From Virgibacillus profundi (GTDB taxonomy: Bacteria; Bacillota; Bacilli; Bacillales; Amphibacillaceae), in NCBI RefSeq assembly GCF_002287375.1, contig NZ_NPOA01000004.1, positions 62,001 to 126,000 of the forward strand: DNA of 64,000 nucleotides. The letters run 5' to 3'. The position numbers and the translations under genes are program-made. The notes under the pieces are model-generated. The model did not search any database. It worked only from the letters and a program-made list of their open reading frames with translations, and was not told the DNA's origin. How positions within the stretch are numbered: the stretch's first letter is position 1; every line of letters starts with the position of its first letter. Shown piece after piece: positions 36,948-46,540 of this stretch.

Positions 36948-39722
36948 CTATAACTCCACCTTTCTTAGATTGTAACGTTTGTTTAAATATGTAAAACTTC
37001 CAGTCTCATCCTCTACAGGAACACAGATTTCCTTAGTATTACTCTTGATGTTCTGGTATATTTGTTCACCATATATATTCCACAATATATCTTTATTGAA
37101 CTTTCCTTCATCCACATAAAACATATAAATAAGATAGTCTACAGCTTCAACTACATTAGAACAAACTTCATTCATTTCCTTTTTGAATTTTTCATAATGT
37201 CCTATTATTGATATGTATTTTTCTTCGTCGAATCCGTCTTTCTTTGATGAACTATTTAGAAAAGCAAAGCTACTAACGTTGCTTCTGTATCGAGAGTATA
37301 CTTCAACTACTTTCTTATATTTGTCTTCATCTACTCCACTAAAATCACTACTCATCAACAACTGGTGATAAACTTCTTCATTTTTACTCACGATATTCTT
37401 AATCTTAAAGTCAACTGTCTCGATATATCTACATAGATTGTTCATGACACACTCACTATCATTGACAGGAGAGTATTTTTCAAACAAGTGTAAGAAATCA
37501 ATTTGCTCTTTAGTCTTTCTTTTTAATGATTTAAGTTCTTCTAATGTCATACCAAATTTCTGTTGTGTAGAAACATCATATTTTTTATAATGAGTCTTAT
37601 ATTTTCTTTTTGTGTCAGGATAGAGATACGTAAAGAAATATGGATGTTTATCAAGTAAAATACTATTCAAAAATTCCTTTTCGTCCTTGACGCTATCAAC
37701 ATCAACACCATTCACCTTTTGATATTTAGTCCAAGGGGAGGGGATACCTTTCACGTTCTCTCCAATTTTTGCTTTATCTATCTGGGCAGACTGCAATTTT
37801 GTACACATGCGGATTCGGTTTAAAGTCACATCATACTCATCTGTGCCTTCTTTTAACTCTGAAAGTAATGCGTACCCAGATGTACTCTTATTTGTTATTG
37901 AGCCGATTATAGAACCGAAACTAAATAAATCTGACTTATATAACGCTTCTTCTGTTAAAATCTGTTTTTCCGGTTTAGGTGCTTCATATACAACAGGTAA
38001 TTCATCCTGATAAACTCCACTAATAACTGTTGGATCAGATGTTGTTGCTAAAATATCATAATCAAAATCCGATCCTGCCCACCTTACAGTTTCATCACCA
38101 TGTATGTTTACGAGGATTCCCGTATAACAATATTTGTACCATTCATTCAGATTTTTACTTTCTTTTAAATCCAACAAAACATGCTCGCTGCGATAGGTGA
38201 GGGGAGACCTCATCGAATCCACTTTCTTAACACCTTTTTTATTCCAGTAGTTTGAATAGTATTCTCCTGCACCCAACAATCCTGTAACATCATCATGACC
38301 ACAAACGTGTTGCATTTGAGCATAGGGATCGCTTACTATAACTTGGAAATTCCCATCTACAATGATGTCTCCAAGGCAGGCACGTTGGATCTTTCGTTTA
38401 ACCATGTCATGAATTTTACGTTTTATATATTTGTCGTTAATCAAGTTGTGGTTTAGCAATAATGATTTAACCCAATAGTTTTCACCATGATTTATTAATC
38501 TATCAATTTTTTCTTCTGTAACATTCTCACCCATCAAAAACAGAAGGGTGTAGTATATATTTTCTGAGCTAATTCCTGTAATCCAATCCACAAACTTTTC
38601 AGATACTTTTTCTATGTCTTTTTTGTTTAAATTTAAAGTCTGCATAAACTGATAATTCATGGACAATATATCTTTATCTTGTTTAGGAGTATATAATGTA
38701 ACTCCCCATTTCAAATTATTATCTTCACAGTTCTTTTCATACACTTCAATAGAAGGAAACGAGTCCCATAATTTAAACTGACTTTCTGATAAAATTACAT
38801 CGATGTCTCTAAGATCAGCGGTAATAGGATTTTCACCTTCGTCTTTATAGGATGTATTAATTGTGTAATTTCCACTATTTTCTTCTTCACAAAATTTATG
38901 TATATCAAAAGTACAAAGCATTCCTTTAATGTAGTTTTGGCGTATACACCATTGAGCTGGTACATAGTCTAATTCCAACTCCTTTGCCCACTTCTTCGAT
39001 TGTTCTACACTTATTAAACCTTGACCGTCAAAACGGTCAAATAACTCAGTGATTGTTGTTTCTTCCATAGTGTCATCTTTGTCCCAATCATCGTTTTCTG
39101 TTACAAAGTGCGCATTAAACTCTGTTTTGCTCTCGTAGTCTGGAACTAAGGCGAATCTCGGTGTAGGTACAACTTTAGTGCTTGAGCCAGCTAACCCCTT
39201 ATATGCATTAAATTTGCTTGGAGCCATTGGAATGGTTTTATCTCTACCATTGTCCATGATTCTGTGCAATTCCTTTACAGTTTTTTCTTCGCAAAAAGTT
39301 ACCGTAGAGGTTCTAGATTGACTAGCAGAAGAGTTAAACCTCTTATATATCTTCCCGTTTAGCCGCAAACCGTTTTTGTACAAGTGAGTGTAGTGGCTAT
39401 TATGATCCATTACAATTGTAATGTATTCCGGCATGTATAGAACTTTATTAATTTTATCTTGTATAGATTGAATTTTTGCAACATTGCTATCTGAATGTTC
39501 CTGTTTTCTTAAGTAGTTTCTTTTCTTGTGCAGTCCTTCTAAATTATCATAATCAATTTCTCTTTTATGTATATCTCTTATTGAACGCAATACTTGGCTA
39601 TCAAACAACGCAATCACTTCGTTATTCTCTTTTGCTTCGTCAAAGGTTAGGTTGATGTCATAATCGAATTCTTTTAACCTCGAAGACTTGAATTTAAATG
39701 TGTAGAATTGTCTGGTTTTCAA
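36948..39722 (-). CDS. Single-subunit DNA-dependent RNA polymerase (YonO-like)
   Basis: About 924 residues. Contains WAGSDFDYDILATT with the DxDxD metal-binding motif (D556, D558, D560 counted from GTG 39734), matching NADFDGD of multisubunit RNA polymerases and the motif of SPbeta YonO. An upstream FDGQGLISVEQSKKWAKELE resembles the DGxG region of the QDE-1/YonO two-barrel polymerases, and KSDLFSFGSIIGSITNKSTS lies after the active site. Known role of YonO: late transcription of the phage without host factors. AAAGGAG overlaps GTG 39734, so TTG 39722 is the better start. An operator-like box lies upstream. Confidence 0.88.
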   Translation of the reverse strand: MKTRQFYTFKFKSSRLKEFDYDINLTFDEAKENNEVIALFDSQVLRSIRDIHKREIDYDNLEGLHKKRNYLRKQEHSDSNVAKIQSIQDKINKVLYMPEYITIVMDHNSHYTHLYKNGLRLNGKIYKRFNSSASQSRTSTVTFCEEKTVKELHRIMDNGRDKTIPMAPSKFNAYKGLAGSSTKVVPTPRFALVPDYESKTEFNAHFVTENDDWDKDDTMEETTITELFDRFDGQGLISVEQSKKWAKELELDYVPAQWCIRQNYIKGMLCTFDIHKFCEEENSGNYTINTSYKDEGENPITADLRDIDVILSESQFKLWDSFPSIEVYEKNCEDNNLKWGVTLYTPKQDKDILSMNYQFMQTLNLNKKDIEKVSEKFVDWITGISSENIYYTLLFLMGENVTEEKIDRLINHGENYWVKSLLLNHNLINDKYIKRKIHDMVKRKIQRACLGDIIVDGNFQVIVSDPYAQMQHVCGHDDVTGLLGAGEYYSNYWNKKGVKKVDSMRSPLTYRSEHVLLDLKESKNLNEWYKYCYTGILVNIHGDETVRWAGSDFDYDILATTSDPTVISGVYQDELPVVYEAPKPEKQILTEEALYKSDLFSFGSIIGSITNKSTSGYALLSELKEGTDEYDVTLNRIRMCTKLQSAQIDKAKIGENVKGIPSPWTKYQKVNGVDVDSVKDEKEFLNSILLDKHPYFFTYLYPDTKRKYKTHYKKYDVSTQQKFGMTLEELKSLKRKTKEQIDFLHLFEKYSPVNDSECVMNNLCRYIETVDFKIKNIVSKNEEVYHQLLMSSDFSGVDEDKYKKVVEVYSRYRSNVSSFAFLNSSSKKDGFDEEKYISIIGHYEKFKKEMNEVCSNVVEAVDYLIYMFYVDEGKFNKDILWNIYGEQIYQNIKSNTKEICVPVEDETGSFTYLNKRYNLRKVEL

Positions 39723-39757
39723 TAATTCATGCACTCCTTTATTAAATATAATATTGT

Positions 39758-41590
39758 TTATCTATTTTGTTTTTGCTTACGTTTCTTTCTACATGACTTG
39801 CAACGTTTTGGTAAATTGAATCCCTTGTTTAGATAGAATTTTATCTCGCCAGCCTTTAATAGAATGTTTTTGTTACATTCTTTGCACATAATGTTGAGAT
39901 CATGTTGAATTAAGCTTAAAATCGTACTCATTAATTCCGACTCATAATCATCGATTTCCTTAATTTTCTCTCTGTCCAATATATTGTTCTCACCAATAAC
40001 TGTTCTTCCGAAATACAAGTTATCTTTATGAATATATAAAATGGGACGGATTAAACTCAATCTATAATAATTGTCGATCAGCTTGTGGATTCTTATCTCT
40101 ATCAAACTCTCAGAATAATATTTACATTCCAACGAGTAGTTCACATTCCTACTTTTGATGACGCGTTTTCGTCTTTTACGTCCTGTTTTAGCTTTTTCTT
40201 CATAAATGTCTATAAACTTTATTTTGCGACACATGATATCCATCTCTTGTAGTATGCCTTCCAATTCGTTTATGTTATCGAATTTATCTACATTGTTTAC
40301 ATATCCATCTATTTTTTTATCATCAAGATATTCAATAATGGAAAAGTAATCATTTGAATGAGCAATTTCTTTAGGGATTTCAATACCAATTATTGTGCGT
40401 GAACCATAACAGAAGTCAGCACGCATAGTCTGAAAGTTTAATCGCAGATTGTATCTTTTGTCGATTTGTTTGTATTTCTCTTCAATATAGTTAATTGCAT
40501 TTAGTAGCACGCTGTTGTTTTTGGAAATGGCAATATCCTTTTGAATTTGCTCTTTCTTTTTGATTTCAATAATTATATTTCTTACACTATCGTTAATTTC
40601 ATTAGCTGTATATTTCAAAATATCATAACCTTTATAAAAGCCACTTTCGTTGCGAATCTCAATCTTCTTTGTCCAGTATTTCGTAGCCCAAGAATTCACA
40701 AAACCAGACTTTTCAGCATAATAACCACTTTTTTCTGAGTTATATTCTCTTAGCAATTCGTTGAAAACTACTTCTTGTTTATAGTTTAAGTAATCTTTAT
40801 ATACATTAGCGCAGCTTTGTTTATTTAGTATGTGATAAACCAAATCCTTTTCTTCACCATCAATTACATCAATAACCAAAGTCAAATGCTCAATATCGAC
40901 TTCACCTTTCTTGTACCTGAAAACATCTTCCCAAAACCAATCCAACTTTTTAACTCTTTCTTTAGCATTTCTCCTAACACCACTGCTCATCAACTCTTCC
41001 TTATATTTACCAATCGTATTATAATAAGTATCATTTCTCTTAGTATTAAAACACTTTCCATTATAAAACAATGCCTTAAACTTAGGTATTTCATCTTGCT
41101 TCATCAAACTTTTTACATCTACTTCAACCACAATATTCTTTAATTCCAACCACATATCTAAATAATCTTTAACCTTCTTCTGATTTGAATAGTTCATCTC
41201 AAAGTATATTGTTTCTCCACATTCAGTCTCAATGGTCATATCAGGTCTATAAACACCATCTTCTACATCATGTGGCTGCTCTACAGACACATTTTTACAC
41301 ACATATTCTCTTTCCTTATCTGCTATAACAGTGAATGTATCACCAGATTCTAAGAATCTATGCTTGAACCACCAGTGAATCATTGTCTCTGAACTACATT
41401 TACTTGCATCCACATGTGCAAAATGTGGTGTAATTCGCTTTGATTCAATTGCTTTTGGCTTCAAATCTGATCCACATATTGGACAGTTATATGTATTGTG
41501 CTTGTTCTTTTTATCAACTTCATTTATCGTTATTATATTTTTTGCTTCATCTCTAGCAAACCATAGTTTTACATTTTCATAACTCAACAC
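39758..41590 (-). CDS. CoiA-like nuclease with N- and C-terminal zinc ribbons
   Basis: 610 residues. NTYNCPICGSDLKPK then TPHFAHVDASKCSSETMIHW, WFKHRFLESGD and YRPDMTIETECGETIYFEMN follow the CoiA plan: zinc finger, 'HFAH', 'S..H...K..L' and a PD-E core of a restriction-like nuclease. The C-terminus is a second ribbon CKECNKNILLK ... RCKSCRKKRKQK. CoiA proteins process DNA in competence and phage or ICE relatives exist. It stands just upstream of the polymerase gene in the same direction. Its stop overlaps an operator-like box. Confidence 0.65.
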   Translation of the reverse strand: MLSYENVKLWFARDEAKNIITINEVDKKNKHNTYNCPICGSDLKPKAIESKRITPHFAHVDASKCSSETMIHWWFKHRFLESGDTFTVIADKEREYVCKNVSVEQPHDVEDGVYRPDMTIETECGETIYFEMNYSNQKKVKDYLDMWLELKNIVVEVDVKSLMKQDEIPKFKALFYNGKCFNTKRNDTYYNTIGKYKEELMSSGVRRNAKERVKKLDWFWEDVFRYKKGEVDIEHLTLVIDVIDGEEKDLVYHILNKQSCANVYKDYLNYKQEVVFNELLREYNSEKSGYYAEKSGFVNSWATKYWTKKIEIRNESGFYKGYDILKYTANEINDSVRNIIIEIKKKEQIQKDIAISKNNSVLLNAINYIEEKYKQIDKRYNLRLNFQTMRADFCYGSRTIIGIEIPKEIAHSNDYFSIIEYLDDKKIDGYVNNVDKFDNINELEGILQEMDIMCRKIKFIDIYEEKAKTGRKRRKRVIKSRNVNYSLECKYYSESLIEIRIHKLIDNYYRLSLIRPILYIHKDNLYFGRTVIGENNILDREKIKEIDDYESELMSTILSLIQHDLNIMCKECNKNILLKAGEIKFYLNKGFNLPKRCKSCRKKRKQKQNR

Positions 41591-41614
41591 TTTACCTCCT
41601 TATTTATGGTATTA

Positions 41615-41827
41615 TTAATCTATTAGATAACCATACAACTCCCAATCAAACTCACTCACATAATCTTCATTATAGCTATCCCATCTAATACTACTTATAC
41701 CATTCTCACTTTTATCTTCACCAACCTCATCATCCCATCCAAATCTCTCATCCTCACACAAACCACTACGTCTCAAATGTTCTTCATATTTTTTATCAAT
41801 CTCTAATTGTGAATCTTCCCAAATCAT
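41615..41827 (-). CDS. Acidic Trp-containing small protein (70 aa)
   Basis: MIWEDSQLEIDKKYEEHLRR then SGLCEDERFGWDDEVGEDKS, ending FDWELYGYLID. Very acidic, with four Trp. First gene of the left arm, with GGTGAG 6 nt before ATG. The stop lies inside an operator-like box (GATTAATAATACC). Unrecognised; similar in composition to the 40-residue protein at 49167. Confidence 0.5.
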   Translation of the reverse strand: MIWEDSQLEIDKKYEEHLRRSGLCEDERFGWDDEVGEDKSENGISSIRWDSYNEDYVSEFDWELYGYLID

Positions 41828-41940
41828 GTCGTACTCACCATATCCTTTTCCCCTTTTCCTCTATGTAGTATAGTATGTTATTATATATCTATTGGTCACT
41901 CAAATTTAATTAACTGGCTCCTAACATTCTATCTATATAC

Positions 41941-41969
41941 ATTATATAATATTATTTCATTATAGTCAA
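41941..41969 (-). promoter_or_regulatory. Sigma-A promoter for the left arm
   Basis: Minus strand TTGACT, 17-nt spacer with GAAATAATATTA, TATAAT. Reads toward the acidic protein, CoiA-like nuclease and RNA polymerase genes. Confidence 0.85.
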
Positions 41970-42285
41970 CCTATTTCACAAATTATTTTTAAAAGTTTAA
42001 AAACCTACTCCATCCCACAATATACTCAGCATTATCTACATCTATTATATAGGAAGAGACACGTTTCCATCTTGTATTACTCCGTCTGATCATCTCACAC
42101 CCAGACACCACACAACCATCACAGGAGTCATTTACAGACCTCCTGAGACGTTCTATTTACATTTGAATACCTAGCCTACCAAATCACTCAATCAATCCAC
42201 AACACACCTTAAAACAAATATAATGTTATTTAGTTATTAATTTATCTCAACAAACCAACATTTTAATCTTATTTTTAATATGCAG
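41970..42285. other. Divergent intergenic control region
   Basis: No gene seen. It separates leftward and rightward transcription. Contains a 6-bp stem CAGGAG/CTCCTG with a 12-nt loop (near 42133) and a box AATGTTATTTAGTTATTAATTT (near 42222), the reverse of the operator-like motif. The plus strand is strikingly G-poor. Confidence 0.5.
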
Positions 42286-42314
42286 TTGACAATAGACAAT
42301 TAATATTATATAAT
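42286..42314 (+). promoter_or_regulatory. Sigma-A promoter for the helicase operon
   Basis: TTGACA, 17-nt spacer containing CAATTAATATTA, TATAAT, 44 nt before the RecD2-like start. Confidence 0.85.
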
Positions 42315-42357
42315 CAATACATATATTAAATATAATACATAAAAGGAGCGATTTAAT

Positions 42358-44601
42358 TTGAGCCAAGAAGAAATCATGGAACTTAATGTAACAATTAAAC
42401 GGAAGCTATATCATAGCACTGAAAATATGTGGGGTGTTTTTGCTGCCATTCCAAACAACAACCGCACAATTGAGTTAAATTCATTTGGGAATATAGCAAT
42501 CAGTGGTAATACGGCTGATTTATTAGAAGGAAATGACTATAATATAATAGTTGAACCGAATGATCACCCTAAATATGGCAAAGGATTCACCATTCTCTCT
42601 GTAGAGGCTAAACGTCCTGAAACAATCAAGGAGCAGCAAGATTATGTGAAAGCTTTAATCACAGACAAGCAATATGAATCAATTATAAAAGTGTATCCAA
42701 ATCACAAACTGCTTGATATGTTTGACAATGATGAGATTGACTATACAAAGATTCATGGGATTGGCGAATCTACATATGACAAGATTAAAGGTAAATTAGT
42801 AAACAACTTAGAAATCCAAGAAGCATTAGTTGAACTAAAAGAATTCGATATTACATATGAAGCAACTAAAAGACTAATCAATCACTTTGGTTCAGCATCG
42901 GCATTAGTACAAAGTGTGAGAAATAATGTATATAATCTATGTGCCGCAGATAATTTTGGATTCAAAAAGGTTGATTCCTACGCAATGCATAGAGGAGACG
43001 ACCCAACTAGTCCACACCGGATTGAATCAGCGATTAGATATACATTGGAGCAAGACGCTTCAAGTGGACACTCTTGGATCAGTAGAAGAGAATTAATTGA
43101 ACAACTAGAAGAAATGTTGAAGATTGAAGAATCATACATAATGAATACTATAGAGGAATTGGAAAATTCCGGTGTTAAGGAAACCAATTTATACATAAAG
43201 GATAATAAGGTCGCTTTATACAAGAATTACTACTTTGAGAAAACTATTAAGGATAAATTGATGAGTATGTTGAATGAATCCTGTCCCACAAGCAAGGTGA
43301 ACAGTACAGATGTTATTGCTAAACAAGAAGAACAAGGTGGATTTGAATTTACCGACGAACAAAGAAATGCAATTCAATTAGCTATTGATAATAATGTACT
43401 GGCAATAAATGGGAAAGGTGGCGTTGGTAAAACCTTCAGTATTAAAGGGGTTTTAAAGGCATTGAAGGACTATTCCTACATGACAACAGCTCTCAGTGGG
43501 AAAGCAACTCGTGTCCTAGCTTCTCATGGATTGGAATCAATGACTATACACAGAATGCTTGGTATAGATAAGTATGGCAAATTCATCCACAATGATAAAT
43601 TCAACCTCCCGTATGACATTGTGGTATTGGATGAATCTAGTATGGCTAACAACTTCCTCATCTATAGTGTAGTTATAGCCCTTAAACCGGGTGCTAAGAT
43701 GATATTCGTTGGAGATAATGGACAACTTCCATCGATTGGGACTGGTGCAGTCTACGATTCAATTTTAAACGAAGGAAGAGACATAATACCACAACAAGAG
43801 TTGACCAAGATTCAACGTCAAGCTGCTAAATCAGGTATTATATTGGCAGCAAATGATATTCGTGAAGGTAGACATATCACTGACAAATATAATTACAAAC
43901 AGGAAACATTAGGCGAATTGCGTGACATGACAACCATCCCTGTTGATAAAGAAACAGATATTACTGATATGATACTTTCTATATGTGAACGTAATAAAAA
44001 TGCTGATCTATTTGAGTTTCAAGTGTTAACTGGGTTACGTGAACGAGGAGAGTTATCTGTTAAAGATCTGAACATTGAATTACAAAAGGTGTTTAATGAT
44101 ACAGACAAACCATTCATAAGCAGAGGTGGCTATGATTATCGTGTAGGTGACAAGGTTATACATAATGGGAACAACTATGAAGCAGGAGAAAGCGGAAAAG
44201 TAAAAATATATAACGGAACACTGGGTAGAATTGTAGCGATTGAATTTGATGACGATAAGACAAGGCAGAATCACAGCGTTCATTTTCAATTTGAAGACAT
44301 TGATGAAATAATAATATATGATATGAGTGAAATGATTAATGTTGAATTGGCATATGCTATTACAGTTCATAAATCTCAAGGTAGCTCGATTAAACAAGTT
44401 ATATTCACATTTGATTTCTCAGCATATCTTCTGTTGAGTAGAGAATTTGTATATACAGGAATCACCCGTGCCTCTGAAGGTTGTATAATGATAGCTGAGA
44501 ATAATGCGTTGCATTATGCAATTGAGCAGACTGCTGGTGGAAGTCGAAGGACATTTTTGGGCGATATGCTGGTTGAGGATGGGATTAGAGGGGCTAGTTG
44601 A
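42358..44601 (+). CDS. RecD2-like DNA helicase
   Basis: 747 residues, TTG start after AAAGGAG. N-terminal OB/HhH part as in RecD2 (NRTIELNSFGNIAISGNTAD; helix-hairpin-helix IDYTKIHGIGESTYDKIKGK). SF1 helicase motifs: Walker A GKGGVGKT (352-359), TALSGKATRVLASHG, Walker B VVLDESSMAN, FVGDNGQLPSIGTGAVY, and the C-terminal AYAITVHKSQGSSIKQVIFT ... VYTGITRASEG. A 5'-3' helicase likely used in phage replication or recombination. It follows its own promoter. Confidence 0.88.
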   Translation: MSQEEIMELNVTIKRKLYHSTENMWGVFAAIPNNNRTIELNSFGNIAISGNTADLLEGNDYNIIVEPNDHPKYGKGFTILSVEAKRPETIKEQQDYVKALITDKQYESIIKVYPNHKLLDMFDNDEIDYTKIHGIGESTYDKIKGKLVNNLEIQEALVELKEFDITYEATKRLINHFGSASALVQSVRNNVYNLCAADNFGFKKVDSYAMHRGDDPTSPHRIESAIRYTLEQDASSGHSWISRRELIEQLEEMLKIEESYIMNTIEELENSGVKETNLYIKDNKVALYKNYYFEKTIKDKLMSMLNESCPTSKVNSTDVIAKQEEQGGFEFTDEQRNAIQLAIDNNVLAINGKGGVGKTFSIKGVLKALKDYSYMTTALSGKATRVLASHGLESMTIHRMLGIDKYGKFIHNDKFNLPYDIVVLDESSMANNFLIYSVVIALKPGAKMIFVGDNGQLPSIGTGAVYDSILNEGRDIIPQQELTKIQRQAAKSGIILAANDIREGRHITDKYNYKQETLGELRDMTTIPVDKETDITDMILSICERNKNADLFEFQVLTGLRERGELSVKDLNIELQKVFNDTDKPFISRGGYDYRVGDKVIHNGNNYEAGESGKVKIYNGTLGRIVAIEFDDDKTRQNHSVHFQFEDIDEIIIYDMSEMINVELAYAITVHKSQGSSIKQVIFTFDFSAYLLLSREFVYTGITRASEGCIMIAENNALHYAIEQTAGGSRRTFLGDMLVEDGIRGAS

Positions 44602-44626
44602 CTAAGGACAAATAATATTATATAAT
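44598..44626 (+). promoter_or_regulatory. Sigma-A promoter overlapping the RecD2-like stop
   Basis: TTGACT, 17-nt spacer with CAAATAATATTA, TATAAT. The TGA stop of the helicase is part of the -35 box. It serves the 26-residue peptide and next helicase. Confidence 0.8.
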
Positions 44627-44667
44627 GAATACAAATAGGAAATTTCTAAAAGAAAGGAGGGTAATAT

Positions 44668-44748
44668 ATGTTCAACAAAGTAAAAATACTAATTCAAGAT
44701 TGGGTAATACGTGTCCATATTATGGTTTTTGCCAAGCGTTTCAAATAA
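44668..44748 (+). CDS. Amphipathic 26-residue peptide
   Basis: MFNKVKILIQDWVIRVHIMV then FAKRFK, preceded by a perfect AAAGGAGG 7 nt before ATG and by its own promoter. Hydrophobic and basic residues alternate as in a cationic amphipathic helix. Not recognised; a membrane-active or regulatory peptide, or a leader peptide, are possible. Confidence 0.55.
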   Translation: MFNKVKILIQDWVIRVHIMVFAKRFK

Positions 44749-44801
44749 ATACAAAATAAACAATCAATATTATATACTTATTATAAGAAAGGGGAAATAA
44801 A

Positions 44802-46319
44802 GTGAAGGTAAGCAACTTAATAACAAACGATGACATACAAAATTGGGAAAATGGTGATGTAATTACGATAAAAGCAGGAACGGGCAAAGGAAAAAGTTAT
44901 TTTATCAAAAACAACCTATACAACATAGCTAAAAATGAGAATAAAAAGATTTTAATGTTAATACATAGAAAAAATTGTGTTTATCAATTTGAAGAGGAGA
45001 TTCACAAAGATAAAAAATACGATGTTATAGATATAAAAACCTATCAGCATCTAGAACACCTATATAGCCGGAAAAAAGTATTCAACTTCGGAAAATATGA
45101 TTATATAGTATGTGATGAATTCCATTATTTCATTAGTGATGCCAGCTTTAATAAGAAAACTGATATATCGTTTAATCAATTAATGAAGCAAAAGAAGCAA
45201 ATTAAGATACTCATGAGTGCAACAGGAGATAGTGTAACGGATTACATAAATGAACATCAAATAACACAAACCATAGATTACGAAATACCTTTGGATTTTT
45301 CTTTTGTTAAGACACTAACATTCTATAATAAAGATGAAACCTTAAACCATTTCATGCAAGAATCAATCCAAAGAAAAGAAAGAACTATATTTTTCATAAA
45401 ATCAGCTAAGAAGGCTTATGAGCTATACAGTAAGAATCAAAAAAACTCGTTGTTTAATTGCAGTGAAGCAAACAAAAATTACTATAAATTCGTAGACGAA
45501 GAAAAAATCAACAACTTGCTTAAAAATGAGAGTTTTGATGAAACAGCTTTAATCACAACTATGGCTATGGATACTGGCGTTAACATCGTAGATAAAAAGT
45601 TAAAGCACATAGTTTGTGATATTGAAGACATAGGTGTGCTAATTCAATGTATAGGAAGAAAAAGAATAACAGACAAAAATGACAAAATTAATCTCTATGT
45701 TAAATCTGTATCAAATCAGAGGTTAGGAGGAATGGAAACTCAACTGTTGAAAAAGGCAGAAATGGCGCAGTATCTGAGTTCTTTTGGTACAAAAGACTTT
45801 ATTGAAGAATACTATCGTGAAAACGATCAATTTAATATTGTGTATGATGAAATAACGGAGGATGAGAATAAAGCAACGAAAAAAATAAATGAGTTAATGC
45901 TCTATAAGATAATGTGTGACCAAGATGATATGTCTGATATGAAGCGATTTGGTACATACGGATTTTCTAAGCATGTGGCAGATATACTAGGTTTTTATAA
46001 TCCAACCGAAGGATTCCAGTACAGATTGATTGAGGAAGATATCAATGATAGAAATTTAAGTCTATATTTAGATTCTATTACTGGAGTAAAATTGTATAGA
46101 GAGGAAAAAGAGGTTATGAAAGAAACATTTAAAAAGAATGGACTTAGTGCTAGAACATTGGGAATAAATACGCTCAACGGAAATATCAAGGATAGAAAAC
46201 TACCATACATTATTAACACGAAGAATGGAAAGTCATACCGAGATAAAAACAACCAAGTAAAGAAGGAAAAATCCTATTGGATTGTAGGAAAAATAACATT
46301 TAACGAAGATTGTTTGTAG
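44802..46319 (+). CDS. SF2 DEAD/DEAH-type helicase
   Basis: 505 residues, GTG start after AAAGGGG. Walker A IKAGTGKGKSYFIKNNL, motif Ia LMLIHRKNCVYQF, motif II YIVCDEFHYF, motif III ILMSATGDSV, motif V ALITTMAMDTGVNI and motif VI LIQCIGRKRI. Resembles small phage and plasmid DEAD-like helicases of unknown substrate. The C-terminal ~150 residues are helical and unrecognised. A box TCAATATTATATACTTATTAT sits upstream. Confidence 0.82.
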   Translation: MKVSNLITNDDIQNWENGDVITIKAGTGKGKSYFIKNNLYNIAKNENKKILMLIHRKNCVYQFEEEIHKDKKYDVIDIKTYQHLEHLYSRKKVFNFGKYDYIVCDEFHYFISDASFNKKTDISFNQLMKQKKQIKILMSATGDSVTDYINEHQITQTIDYEIPLDFSFVKTLTFYNKDETLNHFMQESIQRKERTIFFIKSAKKAYELYSKNQKNSLFNCSEANKNYYKFVDEEKINNLLKNESFDETALITTMAMDTGVNIVDKKLKHIVCDIEDIGVLIQCIGRKRITDKNDKINLYVKSVSNQRLGGMETQLLKKAEMAQYLSSFGTKDFIEEYYRENDQFNIVYDEITEDENKATKKINELMLYKIMCDQDDMSDMKRFGTYGFSKHVADILGFYNPTEGFQYRLIEEDINDRNLSLYLDSITGVKLYREEKEVMKETFKKNGLSARTLGINTLNGNIKDRKLPYIINTKNGKSYRDKNNQVKKEKSYWIVGKITFNEDCL

Positions 46320-46471
46320 AAGAAATTATGTAAAAAGCTCTATATAGAGGTTTTGGTATGTTTTGGTTACAAATAAAAATCAAACAAATAACAACCACCC
46401 CTTGAACGCGACAGCGTGAAAGAAACGTTGGCGCAAGACAACGTAATATTGTAATTATATTTTGAAAACAG

Positions 46472-46500
46472 TTGACTATAAGTAATAAATATTATATAAT
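46472..46500 (+). promoter_or_regulatory. Sigma-A promoter for the UvrD-like gene
   Basis: TTGACT, 17-nt spacer with TAATAAATATTA, TATAAT. The TTG of the -35 is in frame with the gene, but the real start is the ATG at 46541 after TAGGAGGAG. Confidence 0.9.
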
Positions 46501-46540
46501 ATATATAGATAGTATATTAATAGGAGGAGTTTTAAAAGTT

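Noticed and set aside
46472-46540. TTG upstream extension of the UvrD-like protein
   Set aside because: The TTG is the -35 box of a consensus promoter; ATG 46541 has TAGGAGGAG at good distance.
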